Source of the DNA: Stemphylium vesicarium | Lineage: Eukaryota; Ascomycota; Dothideomycetes; Pleosporales; Pleosporaceae | DNA length: 64,000 nt | Reading direction: 5' to 3' | Assembly (NCBI GenBank): GCA_004380135.1 | Contig: QXCR01000015.1 | Span: forward strand, 310,001-374,000 | In this document: piece after piece, positions 1 to 8,755 of the stretch | Layout of the letters: each line of letters starts with the position of its first letter | Position numbering within the stretch: the first letter of the stretch is position 1 | The notes under the pieces: model-generated | What the model was told of the DNA's origin: nothing | The model's database searches: none | The model's input: only the letters and a program-made list of their open reading frames with translations | Position numbers and translations under genes: made by a program

Positions 1-126
1 GTTTCGCGAACACCTGAGGCAGTGAACATGTCTACTGAGGATGTGGACATGGCAGATGCGGACATGGGCGCAGAGGGCGAGGAGGACATTGACGCTGAAG
101 GAGAAGATGACGACGACATGTATTGA
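1..126 (+). CDS. 3' end of an unidentified gene (acidic C-terminal tail)
   Basis: Frame 1 is open from the window edge to a TGA at 124-126. It encodes about 41 residues that become strongly acidic, alternating Asp/Glu with Met, Ala and Gly and ending in four Asp, Met and Tyr. Acidic tails of this kind are common in nuclear or chromatin-associated fungal proteins, but nothing here identifies the family. The bias toward Asp/Glu codons and the clean stop followed by AT-richer DNA support a real C-terminus. The start and most of the gene lie outside the window. Confidence 0.5.
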   Translation, partial: VSRTPEAVNMSTEDVDMADADMGAEGEEDIDAEGEDDDDMY

Positions 127-644
127 GCACGCACGTCGTCTAAATCTCGTAAGCAACGTAGAAGCTACGTTCGACTTAGAGATGGCTTGCTGTTTCTCTT
201 CAAAAAAAAAGTTTTGTTTCTTTGTTTTCAGTTCCTACACATACATGCATAGCGAGGCGCCATCACTGTGGCTTGGTTCCACGACTTCCCATGGTTGGAG
301 AATATCATGATACTGTATAGTAGACTTAGTATAGTAATTTGCGATGCGCAATGCATTAGTAAAAAGCTTTGTTAGTAGAGTGTCAAGATTTTTGCGTTAG
401 ATGATGTGTTTATCTGCTACAAACCTTGGCGGGCCTTTTGAGGCACATAGGTACGACCGTTACCAGACATTGCCATGGATGTCGATGCTCCAAAATCATC
501 GAGAAAAGAATGAGATTTTCAGGGTATTGATGTCATATTGGTGCGTCTATAAGAGCCACGAGGCATGTAACAATAATTACATATGCAAACAAAAGAGATA
601 TGTCCAGCGCCTAAACTCCAATCCAGCGTGTCGAGTCGTCATTA
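127..644. other. intergenic, convergent 3' flanks
   Basis: This lies between the end of the upstream gene and the stop of the MARVEL-like gene on the minus strand. It is AT-richer with a poly-A run near 201. Short open frames here show no domain or codon signal. It is probably 3' UTR from both sides. Confidence 0.6.
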
Positions 645-1346
645 TTACACCTGCTGGGAACCCATAGTACCACTTTCCATCTCTTCCATCTGCCTCGCGC
701 CCTTGTTACCCTGCTTCCTCTGTCTCCTCCTCTCTATTTTACCCTTGACAGCAGCCTTTATACCCGAGCAGCACATGACAGTCGAGAACAGCGCACTGGC
801 CGACCACAGCAGCGCATTGATCAGATCGCACCAAATAGCCCTCTTCATACGTCCCAGGTCTACATTTTCGTATCCCTGCTTGACTCCATCTTCGAGGTAC
901 GCTTGGTAGAAGGTGGCGAAGGCTGCGAAATAGAAGATGGCTAGCACCCATTCCACTAGCCAGGTGAACCGATAATGTCGCACCGTCACACTATCGAGAA
1001 CCAAGACGAACAGTGTCGCCCCGAAGACGAATTGTGTGTAGATGAAGCTCGATCTAGCGTCTTTGCTCACATGCTGGTTGAGCTCGATGGCGTACGAGAT
1101 ACCGGATGCGAGGGCGAAGGCGAACTGGAGGATGCGGATCGTGAGGCGGAAGAGCGATACGGCGGGCTTATCGAGTTTGCTGTTGACGGCAGCCTTGAAA
1201 TTGGTGGGTGAGATGAATTGCGGCTTGAAGTACGGTGGTACTGGAGTGTAGGGTGGTGGGCTTGTTGATGGCATTTGAGAGAGTGTCGATTGACTTGATG
1301 AAGATGCTGGTGTGTACACAGGCTTTGGCTCTTCGGGTTTACCCAT
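645..1346 (-). CDS. MARVEL-like four-helix membrane protein
   Basis: A single-exon gene of 233 residues. The first 50 residues are Pro/Ser/Thr-rich and probably cytosolic. Four hydrophobic segments follow at roughly residues 65-87, 102-122, 128-152 and 170-193. A basic stretch (KGKIERRRQRK) and a short polar tail come after the last segment. Four helices with cytosolic ends is the topology of the MARVEL superfamily, and fungal members of similar size act at the plasma membrane or in vesicle traffic. The assignment rests on topology, not on a diagnostic motif, so another four-TM family is possible. It is transcribed divergently from the Zn2Cys6 gene. Confidence 0.75.
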   Translation of the reverse strand: MGKPEEPKPVYTPASSSSQSTLSQMPSTSPPPYTPVPPYFKPQFISPTNFKAAVNSKLDKPAVSLFRLTIRILQFAFALASGISYAIELNQHVSKDARSSFIYTQFVFGATLFVLVLDSVTVRHYRFTWLVEWVLAIFYFAAFATFYQAYLEDGVKQGYENVDLGRMKRAIWCDLINALLWSASALFSTVMCCSGIKAAVKGKIERRRQRKQGNKGARQMEEMESGTMGSQQV

Positions 1347-1964
1347 CGTTGCAAAGATTAATGTGTCGAGATTTGATGGATTGAAGATATGAGGGTGAGT
1401 TTCGAGATGCTTTTGTGTATAGGCAATGGATCACTGAGGAGCGGGGCCGCAAACGGGTTATATGCGCATGTAAAACTTACGCTGACGCAGCACAGACTCA
1501 ACCAAGTCCCAAGATAGGAGCTATAGATGTCATTTTACGGTTTTTTTGAAGCGCCGAAGTGGAGCCTGAGGCAACTGTACCAGTGTTTAGGGAGGAAAAA
1601 GTAGCGTACTCTCTTTCGCGAAGAGAATACGAGCGGCATGACATCGGCAGACGCGAGGAAATACCTAGTTTGACGGTAGTTCGGCATCCCTTGCAGCAAT
1701 CTGCCGAGTCACTGCGAAGGGATAAAGCTTTTCCACCAAGCCAATGCAGATGCTTAGCTTGGCAATCGTCGTGGGATAGGCAGGCTTGTTCCCTCACAGG
1801 AGATGTTTGCGAAGTTGCGTTGCGGAGGTGTTGTGGCGCAGAACCAGCTTGGCTTGGCGCTCGCGGCCGATCTAGCCCGCGCGTTTCTCTTTTATACGCC
1901 CCGCCTCGCGTCGAATACGCCCCTATACACACCTGTCAGACTTAACTAACTGCAAAGAACAAAC
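1347..1964. other. divergent promoter region
   Basis: This 618-bp spacer separates the starts of the MARVEL-like gene (minus) and the Zn2Cys6 regulator (plus). A TTTATA element at 1891-1896 lies about 70 bp upstream of the Zn2Cys6 start and could serve as its TATA element. Overlapping open frames on both strands (about 1498-1945) look like chance frames in GC-rich DNA. Confidence 0.5.
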
Positions 1965-3382
1965 ATGCAGCAGGAATCGCCACTGTCAGATGTAACGCCG
2001 GCGTCAACGGCAAGAGAGAGTTCACACCACTCTTCACCGGCGTCGTCTTCGCATGAGCCGAATGAACGGGGAGGGAAACGAACGCGGATTACGAGGAAGA
2101 GCCATCGGAAGTCCAGGGCAGGGTGCATGAATTGTAAAACAAGACGCATCAAGGTACGTGATCCCTTGTTTGGCGCGATCGGCAATTGATGGCATCGCGC
2201 TGGCCAAGTTTAGCCAGCAACGCCCAGGTCTTTAAAGCTCATCAACCTTGCCCATTCACGACAAACGCCCTTGCGTTCATCGCCACAACAATGCTGATTG
2301 GGTTTGCAGTGCGATGAATCGAAACCGCATTGCGCGAATTGCATAAGGCGAAATGTTCGCTGCGACTACCCCAACGCTTCTGCACCAACATCAAACCCGA
2401 CAAACCATGACAACGCCACAAGAGGACCGGGAAGCCTTCAGCTATCCGATATAGAGCTTACTTATCACTGGACAACTACCACGTGTCAATCACTCGCAGC
2501 AGGATCAACGACCGCAACGCATTGGCAATCTGTTATGGAAACCGTTGCACTTAAAAACGATCATGTGCTGCACCTCATGTTCGCCTTGACAGCCCGCCAT
2601 CTTGCTTATTGCCGGCCAGACCGCAAAGAGGAATACATCGCAACCGCAGAGTACCACTATGAAGCCGCGCTAACCATCGTCACCGCGGAGATAGCTGATA
2701 TGAGAGCAGACAACTGCGACGCGATATTGACCTCTGTCCAGCTTATCTGCTTCGTTAGCTGGGCAAGGGGACCTCAACCTGGTGAATACCTTGCTTTCGG
2801 AAAGCTTGGCAGATCAGAATGGCTCGTCATGTTCCGCGGCATCAAGACGACTGTCATGTCTGTTGGAGCAGAAAAGTTCACAAAAACGCATGCACCTGCC
2901 ACTCGTAATAAGGGCCGCCCTTTACCGCCCATGGACAAGCCACCCGGATACGAAGACCAGCTGAAGGAGTTGAGAGAACACGTCGCATATGTTTCCGAGC
3001 CGGCTGTTCGCGATGAGAATGTCCACTCAGTGGATATCCTGGAGGAGATGTACTCGAATCGGTATGGAGGCGTGGACGGAGAATACCACGTTTCTTTTGG
3101 ATGGCTGTATCGCATGAGCGACGCTTTCCTTGATCGCCTACAGCAATGCGATCCGCTTGCGCTTATCGTGTATGCGCATTTCGCCGTACTGATGAAGGAT
3201 ATGGAGAAGTTTTGGTTAGTAAGCGTGCGAACTTGTGTTGATCATCAACTGACTGGTAGCCTCCCAGGTACATGAAAGGCTGGACTCACCATGTTATGTC
3301 TGGAATATTCGAAGCCTTGGCAACAGAACACAGAGCGTGGATTCGCTGGCCCATGACCACTGTGGGATGGATAGCGCCTTGA
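1965..3382 (+). CDS. Zn2Cys6 (C6) fungal transcription factor
   Basis: Three exons: 1965-2153, 2310-3214 and 3268-3382, giving 402 residues. The intron 2154-2309 interrupts the zinc cluster. After splicing the six cysteines are C54, C57, C64, C71, C74 and C81 (CX2CX6CX6CX2CX6C), preceded by a basic Arg/Lys-rich stretch. The second intron (GTTAGT..CAG, 3215-3267) restores the frame to a C-terminal exon ending in VGWIAP. The remainder has helical features of the fungal-specific regulatory region (ALTARHLAY near residue 160). The overall layout, an N-terminal binuclear cluster in a protein of about 400 residues, resembles Upc2-type sterol regulators and other small C6 factors. A target cannot be inferred. 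It is convergent with the O-methyltransferase gene, 224 bp away, so co-regulation is conceivable but not shown. Confidence 0.88.
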
Positions 3383-3606
3383 TCGCCTTGCTTGATCAGA
3401 CGCTATAGACTGCCGATCCTACACAAGCGCCGCGGTAAATCCGAGGAATTATGGGCAGCTTTCAAAGACACATGACGATGTTTGTTTTTTTAAGAAGCCA
3501 CAGGGATCAATGGGTATCTCCAATGTTGCGTTATCCTAACTTGGGTATAAACACACGCATGCCTACACATCTCCAAGCACCCATCTCTGGCAACAAAACG
3601 CACACT

Positions 3607-5016
3607 CTAGCCCCGCCATACAGCCTCAAGCACGCACATGAAGCTCAACGGGTCCGCCTCCACCCTCACGACATCGTACCTCTCGTCCGCCTGTCTAAAA
3701 ATCACCTTCCACGCCTCCACCGGCCTCTCCTTGGCATTGAACAGCGCCATCATCCTCAAATCCGTTGCGGTACCAAAGCCCTGCATGCTACGCGGCAATT
3801 CCTCCTCGCTCGACTCTTGCTTCCCGACATAATCGATAAACAGGACGCGCGCACCAGGTCGAAGAGCTGGTCGCAGCGCTTGCAGTATCTTGACGGACTC
3901 GACATCGGGCCAATCGTGCAGGATCCATTTCAGCATGTAGATATCTGCTTGGACGGGCTGGGGGTCGAAGAGGTTGTGTGTGCGGAAAGAAACGCGGGAT
4001 TTGAGGTCTGTTGGGAATTCGCGTTCGAAGACTGGTGCTACCTCGGGGAGATCCTGCACGACGATGGATAAGTTGGGAAATTTGGCCGCGAGGACTGCGT
4101 CGTCATGGCCTGCTGAACCGCCGAGCTAGAAATTTGGAGATGTAAGCATATGGTATGATGGGATGCTACTTAGTGAGAAAGGAGTACTTACGTCAACAAC
4201 GGTAACATCGCCCTCTGCCTTCCAATCAATCGCATCAAGCACCAAACTCTCCGTCTGAAACAAATCCTTGATATACGCCATAAACCTGACAAAGTTCCTC
4301 TGCCGCCACCCCTTCCTCTCCCCCTCCCCATCATTCTCAATAAACTCCCAGCAATTCTCATACTCGCCCCACCCGCCACCAGAACGACAGAGCTTAAACG
4401 CAGTCTCCTTCATATCCTTCGCAATCTCCGTTTTGCCCTGGGAATAGCGACGCAAAGCCTCCGGAAGGAGGAACATGGGCGGGCCCGTCTCGTCTAGAAC
4501 AGAGTGCACAAGCGCAGATAGTCCGGTGTCTTTGGCGAGGGCGGCAGAGCGCGAGGTATGCTTTATGGTTGTGGAGGTGGAGGAGAGTTTGGCGAAGAAA
4601 CGCATTGTGACTGCGTGGTCGATGACTCGGCTTACGACTTCGTAGGGCAGCTGAGTATGCTTGGCTATGTCTTCCAGCGTCGCTGATCCGTCGACGGGTA
4701 CCGCGCCCCAGAAATCGAATTGGTTCAGCACGTTCAGGCATGCGGCGTCGGGGATGGTCATGTGGACGTAGTTGAAGACGCTTTCGCTCGGGCCTTGGCT
4801 TAGGATGTATAGGTCTTTTAGTGCGTCCTCGAGTAGCTGTCGTGTCATGAAGACTTCTCCTGGGAGCTTCTCATATCTGATCGGACTGTCTGGTTCAAGG
4901 GTGACGGGTGCTACGTTGCCTGCTTCGAGCTGCTTTGTCATTTTGGCTGCGAGCTCGCTGATCTGAGCCGCGAGGCTGTTTAGCGTTGCTATCTCTTGCT
5001 GTTGGATGGAACCCAT
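3607..5016 (-). CDS. SAM-dependent O-methyltransferase (COMT-like)
   Basis: Two exons on the minus strand, 4192-5016 and 3607-4125, separated by a 66-nt intron (GTAAGT..CTAG), giving 447 residues. The N-terminal half is helical and resembles the dimerisation/winged-helix part of plant-type O-methyltransferases. The glycine-rich SAM-binding motif (VVDLGGSAG) is created exactly across the splice junction at residue 275. The motif ILHDWPD carries the presumed catalytic His at residue 345, equivalent to the base of caffeate-type enzymes, and a Rossmann strand with GARVLFIDYVG follows. Fungal relatives methylate phenolic hydroxyls, often of secondary metabolites. No polyketide or peptide synthase is nearby, so the substrate is unknown. 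A TATA element lies 87 bp upstream and a palindromic GATA site about 435 bp upstream. Confidence 0.9.
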
Positions 5017-5102
5017 CTTGGAAGCTGCGCGTTAGATACTCTAGGGGGTGGTCTGGATAACTTGTACAGAGCGAAGAATGTAGCTCAACGCATGTGAACT
5101 GG

Positions 5103-5110
5103 TTTTTATA
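5103..5110 (-). promoter_or_regulatory. TATA box of the O-methyltransferase gene
   Basis: The minus strand reads TATAAAAA 87 bp upstream of the O-methyltransferase ATG. Sequence and spacing fit a fungal TATA element. This is a sequence inference only. Confidence 0.5.
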
Positions 5111-5450
5111 CTTTGCGCTGGATATTCACTCTTCCCGAAATTTGTGAACAAGATCGGAGACCGAGGATTTCTTCGCAATTCAGACCATCCCCTCGTATTC
5201 CTAGGCCACATTCCTGCACTCATCTTCTGACAATGATGTCCCAGCTAACCTCACGAGACTATAATGACGCACAGTTGGCGTGCCGATTGGCTGAACCCAC
5301 TTTTGCTCGCATGTCTAGATCCCGCAGTTCCTATTCTCCCGGATATTACTCCGGCAGCATCCAACATGTGATGCATCAATGTGTGGTTGTTGTGTACAGG
5401 GGCGGTTGGGGATTGGATGCCACCGTGGTGGCCCCGAGGCTAATCAGATC

Positions 5451-5471
5451 ATCTTATCAATCTGATAAGAT
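5451..5471. promoter_or_regulatory. palindromic GATA-factor site
   Basis: A perfect 9-bp inverted repeat with a 3-nt spacer: ATCTTATCA, ATC, TGATAAGAT. Each arm holds a GATA core (TTATCA / TGATAA). Positions 5460-5468 read ATCTGATAA, matching the ATCWGATAA consensus of fungal siderophore-repressor GATA factors (SreA/Fep1/Urbs1 type). It lies between two divergent genes, about 435 bp from the O-methyltransferase start and 487 bp from the phosphoesterase start, so either could be the target. Confidence 0.45.
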
Positions 5472-5957
5472 TTTTCACTGCCATTGCCTGGGCGCCCAGA
5501 CAAGCTACTTGTCCAACTGCCGCTTCTGGTCTGCTTTCCAGATGATGCGTGGAGCTTGGCGGAAGAATACGAGCAAGAGGGGCTGGCGGTATCGGAGGTG
5601 TTGCTCCGAATATGAGACTTGTGCGGACCAAACTTCGGGTCGAATACAGAAAGAATTGCTGGCAGAATGTTAAACCGCAAGAGAAGCAGTAGGCCGAGGC
5701 AGGTCCGAATATTACGAGAACATAACTGCATTTCGAAGCTGAGGCTTCAGAATAGAAAACCGGTGGCAAGGGTTTCCACGCAGCTCGGGGTAGAATGGTG
5801 TAAGAGTCGCAGCACGGTCTGGCGAGGGACAGCCTCGTCTGCTGCAAAGCGAACGAATCTCAGGCCAACCAACAATGGTGACCCACGAAACCCGCAGCTG
5901 TAGCCTACCAGCACAGAACTGCATCTGGATAATTAGAGATCCGGAACTCCGTCATCA

Positions 5958-6857
5958 TTGTTCCACCCGTTCGCCACCCGCATGATGTCGTTCCTCCCAA
6001 CACAGTTCCAAGTCCTCTCAGATCTACATCTAGAATCGCCCTTGTCAGCTCCACAATACACCACCTACAATATCGACGCAAAAGCCTTAAACATCCTCCT
6101 TCTAGGCGATGTAGGTGTAGCCAATCACGAACACTTCTTCATTTTCCTACGACGAACTCTAGACCGCAATCGCGGCTCCCGCATCTTCTTCATCCTTGGC
6201 AACCACGAAGCATACCAGACCACACTCGCACAAGCGACCCACACACTCCGCAAATTCGAGCAGAAATGCAGCAAAGATTTCGGAAGTCGGTTCAGGTTCC
6301 TATCCAGAGACAGATATGACGTCAATGGCACAATCACGATATTAGGCTGTACGCTCTGGACAAACGTGCTACCGGAACAAGCTAGCCAGGTTCATGCGCG
6401 TCTCACAGACTTCCATCCCGAACGCGGGATACGCGATTGGACGCTGGAAAGTCTGGCTGGAGAGCATGCGAAGGATCTGGGTTGGTTGAATGCTGTAGTT
6501 CGCGATATTCAGGCTAACGAGCCGCATAGACAGGTGGTTGTTGCTACGCATCATTGTCCTACGACAGATTCGCGGGCAATGAGCCCGAAGAATGCGGGGA
6601 GTACGGTTAGTTCTGGGTTCGTGAATGAGCTGGAAGGGGAAGTGTGCTGGACTTCGAGGGTCGTGAAGATGTGGGCTTTTGGGCACACGCATTATAGCTG
6701 CTGTTTCTTGGATGATGAGACGGAGAAGCTGGTGGTGTCGAATCAAAAGGGGTACGTGGGTGTAGGAGGGGGCGGGAAGAGCTCGTCGGAGAACATTGGA
6801 GAGAGCATAGTAGAGGTGAGCGACGGCAAGTGGCAGATCGTGAATAAGGGATCATAG
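5958..6857 (+). CDS. calcineurin-like metallophosphoesterase
   Basis: A single exon of 299 residues. It carries the ordered metal-binding motifs of the calcineurin-like superfamily: SDLH (D22, H24), GDVG (D51), GNHE (N82, H83), ATHH (H198, H199) and GHTH (H243, H245). These coordinate two metal ions for phosphoester hydrolysis. The compact size and absence of a signal peptide suggest a soluble intracellular enzyme. The substrate cannot be read from sequence. The ATG at 5958 is first, but those at 5982 or 5985 are equally plausible starts, since the conserved domain begins at about residue 16. Confidence 0.88.
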   Translation: MFHPFATRMMSFLPTQFQVLSDLHLESPLSAPQYTTYNIDAKALNILLLGDVGVANHEHFFIFLRRTLDRNRGSRIFFILGNHEAYQTTLAQATHTLRKFEQKCSKDFGSRFRFLSRDRYDVNGTITILGCTLWTNVLPEQASQVHARLTDFHPERGIRDWTLESLAGEHAKDLGWLNAVVRDIQANEPHRQVVVATHHCPTTDSRAMSPKNAGSTVSSGFVNELEGEVCWTSRVVKMWAFGHTHYSCCFLDDETEKLVVSNQKGYVGVGGGGKSSSENIGESIVEVSDGKWQIVNKGS

Positions 6858-7160
6858 CTTGTGCGAGAAGGTACAGAAAAGGCAGATAGAACGAAGAACA
6901 AAGTATGGAAAGCTTTTTTTAGGAGGTATATATTGAAAGCACTAGCTCTGTCCCTTTGGCAGCCAAGCTACACAAAATACTCAATAACGTAGAGCAACAA
7001 TGGCAGGTAGATGATGTTAGCCTACTATTTGCGCAGCTGAAAAAAAAACGCCAGACTCCCTCGTCCCGTTTTTGTAACAGTACATGAGACATTGTAGAAC
7101 GGAACACCTTTACATCTCTTCCACCCATAAACTCTCTTCCTTCGCGTGATTGTAGATGCT
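6858..7160. other. convergent 3' UTR region
   Basis: About 300 bp between the stops of the phosphoesterase (plus) and NHP2 (minus). It is T/A-rich around 6912-6940 and contains no credible gene. Confidence 0.6.
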
Positions 7161-7915
7161 TTACTTCCTGACAGTCTTGCTGGCCTTGCCAACAACCTTG
7201 ACAAGCTCGCCATACGCCTCGACGAACTCGTCGTCGCCCTCTCCAGCCTTCTTGCCCATCTTGTCCTTGCCGATCATGACTACACTGGTAGGTCGCTTTG
7301 TTGCGCTGGCCTCGCCGAGTTGCGCACGGCTCTTGATGTAGATGTAGGGCACGTTGTGGTCTTCGCAGAGAACGGGAATGTGCGCAATGACGTCCATGGG
7401 CGAGATGTCAGCGGCGATGACGACGATGGCGGAGGGGTTGGTCAAGGTGGAACCGGCGCCTGCGGCAGCGGATTTGCGCAGCGCCTTGACGACTTCTTTT
7501 ACGCCGCGGCGGAGGGTCTTGGATTTGGCGGCTGTGGAAGGACAAAGTTAGTCGCTGTTACTTGCATACGTGTGCGCGCGCTGCGGGAGTTTGCAACACG
7601 GGGCGCGTGAGAGAACGTACATTTCTTGACGGTCTTAAGGATCTTCTTAACTTCCTTGTCGTTGTCGGCGAGCGGGAATGCAAAGGGAACGAGCGCGCCG
7701 CGAGGCTCGTCGTCGCCTGATGCGCCATTCACAACGTTGACCATGGAGACCTCGGGCTCCTTCTCCAGCTCAGCCTCCAGCGCATCTACCATCTCGACAT
7801 CGCCCTTGCTCTTTTTGTCCTTCTTGTCCTTTTTGCTCTTGGACACGCCATCCTTCTCTGCGCGCTTTTCCTTCTTCTCCTTCTTCAGCCTCTTCTCCTC
7901 GATATCTTTGGACAT
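7161..7915 (-). CDS. NHP2: H/ACA snoRNP protein Nhp2
   Basis: Two exons on the minus strand, 7621-7915 and 7161-7531, with an 89-nt intron (GTACGT..CAG), giving 221 residues. The N-terminus is a highly charged Lys/Glu extension (about residues 1-45), longer than in budding yeast. The C-terminal part is an L7Ae/L30e-type RNA-binding fold. The junction restores the hallmark KSKTLRRGVKEVVKALRK, followed by IVVIAADISPMDVIAHIPVLCE and the RAQLGEA/KRPTSVV segments typical of Nhp2. The protein is a core component of H/ACA box particles that guide pseudouridylation of rRNA and snRNA in the nucleolus, with Cbf5, Gar1 and Nop10. The TLRRGVKE motif separates it from Snu13 and ribosomal L7A. Confidence 0.95.
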
Positions 7916-8755
7916 TGTGTATTTATGCGACTGTAATCGCTAGTAAGATAGGGATGTGAGGTATGGCGGGTAATGCGTGGAGCTGCGAGCGGACTGGATG
8001 CTGTAGCTGGGCCCTCGAAATTTTGGAAAAGTTCAATTGGAGCTCTTCGCGCTAGTTATGCACTGTGGTCCGTGGGCGACCATTATCGATTAGTGCCGTT
8101 GCCCAACCTGGGACCGTATCACCAACATCACAACCTTGGGAACAACACTCGAACTATCTTGCAGCTCAGAGTTATTCAAGTCTAGTAGTTTCTGGGGATG
8201 TGTGTACGAGTAATAATATTCAAAACCATAATGCAGCCGCACTCCGCTATCGTTAATCTACTACTTCCATTTTGTCCTCCGTCGCCGCGAAGACGCTTCA
8301 TGAAATACTATGGTATATGCACAATGAACCCCAATAGCTCCAAGACAAAAGGAGACAGGAAATAATAACAAGGCAGTATTAGCAAAAATGCAGCAAAGAC
8401 AACGCTGGCAACGCGATCGAAGCAAAGCGATAACGCGCCTGGGGCCAGCCTCCAATAGTCCAGAAATTCCGGTGGGTATGAGCGAGGGAAAAATATTAGA
8501 AGGATGCCAAACAATACGAGCGCATGCTCAAGTGCGTAGGAATCTGGATGACTGCCCCTATGCGCCGTATTACCCCGATCTTGAGAAAGTGAGACGAGAT
8601 AGGAAAGAGGCAATGATGCCGCATGCGCCAAACTCCATGACATGCTCCAGATGCACGCACATGACGGTACCAAATTGAGGAAGAATCCCAGTGACAAATA
8701 AACAGAGAGATGGAAAACAAATCGGGAAAGATGGCAAGCTGAAAAAATGGCAGGC
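7916..8755. other. intergenic: NHP2 promoter and 3' flank of the C2H2 gene
   Basis: About 840 bp containing the 5' flank of NHP2 and the presumed 3' UTR of the C2H2 regulator, both minus strand. A hydrophobic 182-residue frame (8308-8856, minus) overlaps the C2H2 coding end in another frame and is not accepted. No other signal was seen. Confidence 0.5.

Larger units (their letters stand above)
5017..5957. other. divergent intergenic region
   Basis: About 940 bp between the O-methyltransferase (minus) and the metallophosphoesterase (plus). It contains a TATA element for the former and a palindromic GATA site listed separately. Overlapping open frames (for example 5113-5673) have no recognisable domain and are judged non-coding. 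Confidence 0.5.

Noticed and set aside
5113..5673. 186-codon plus-strand frame between the methyltransferase and phosphoesterase
   Set aside because: No motif, and it covers the palindromic GATA element and TATA region, so it is read as promoter DNA.
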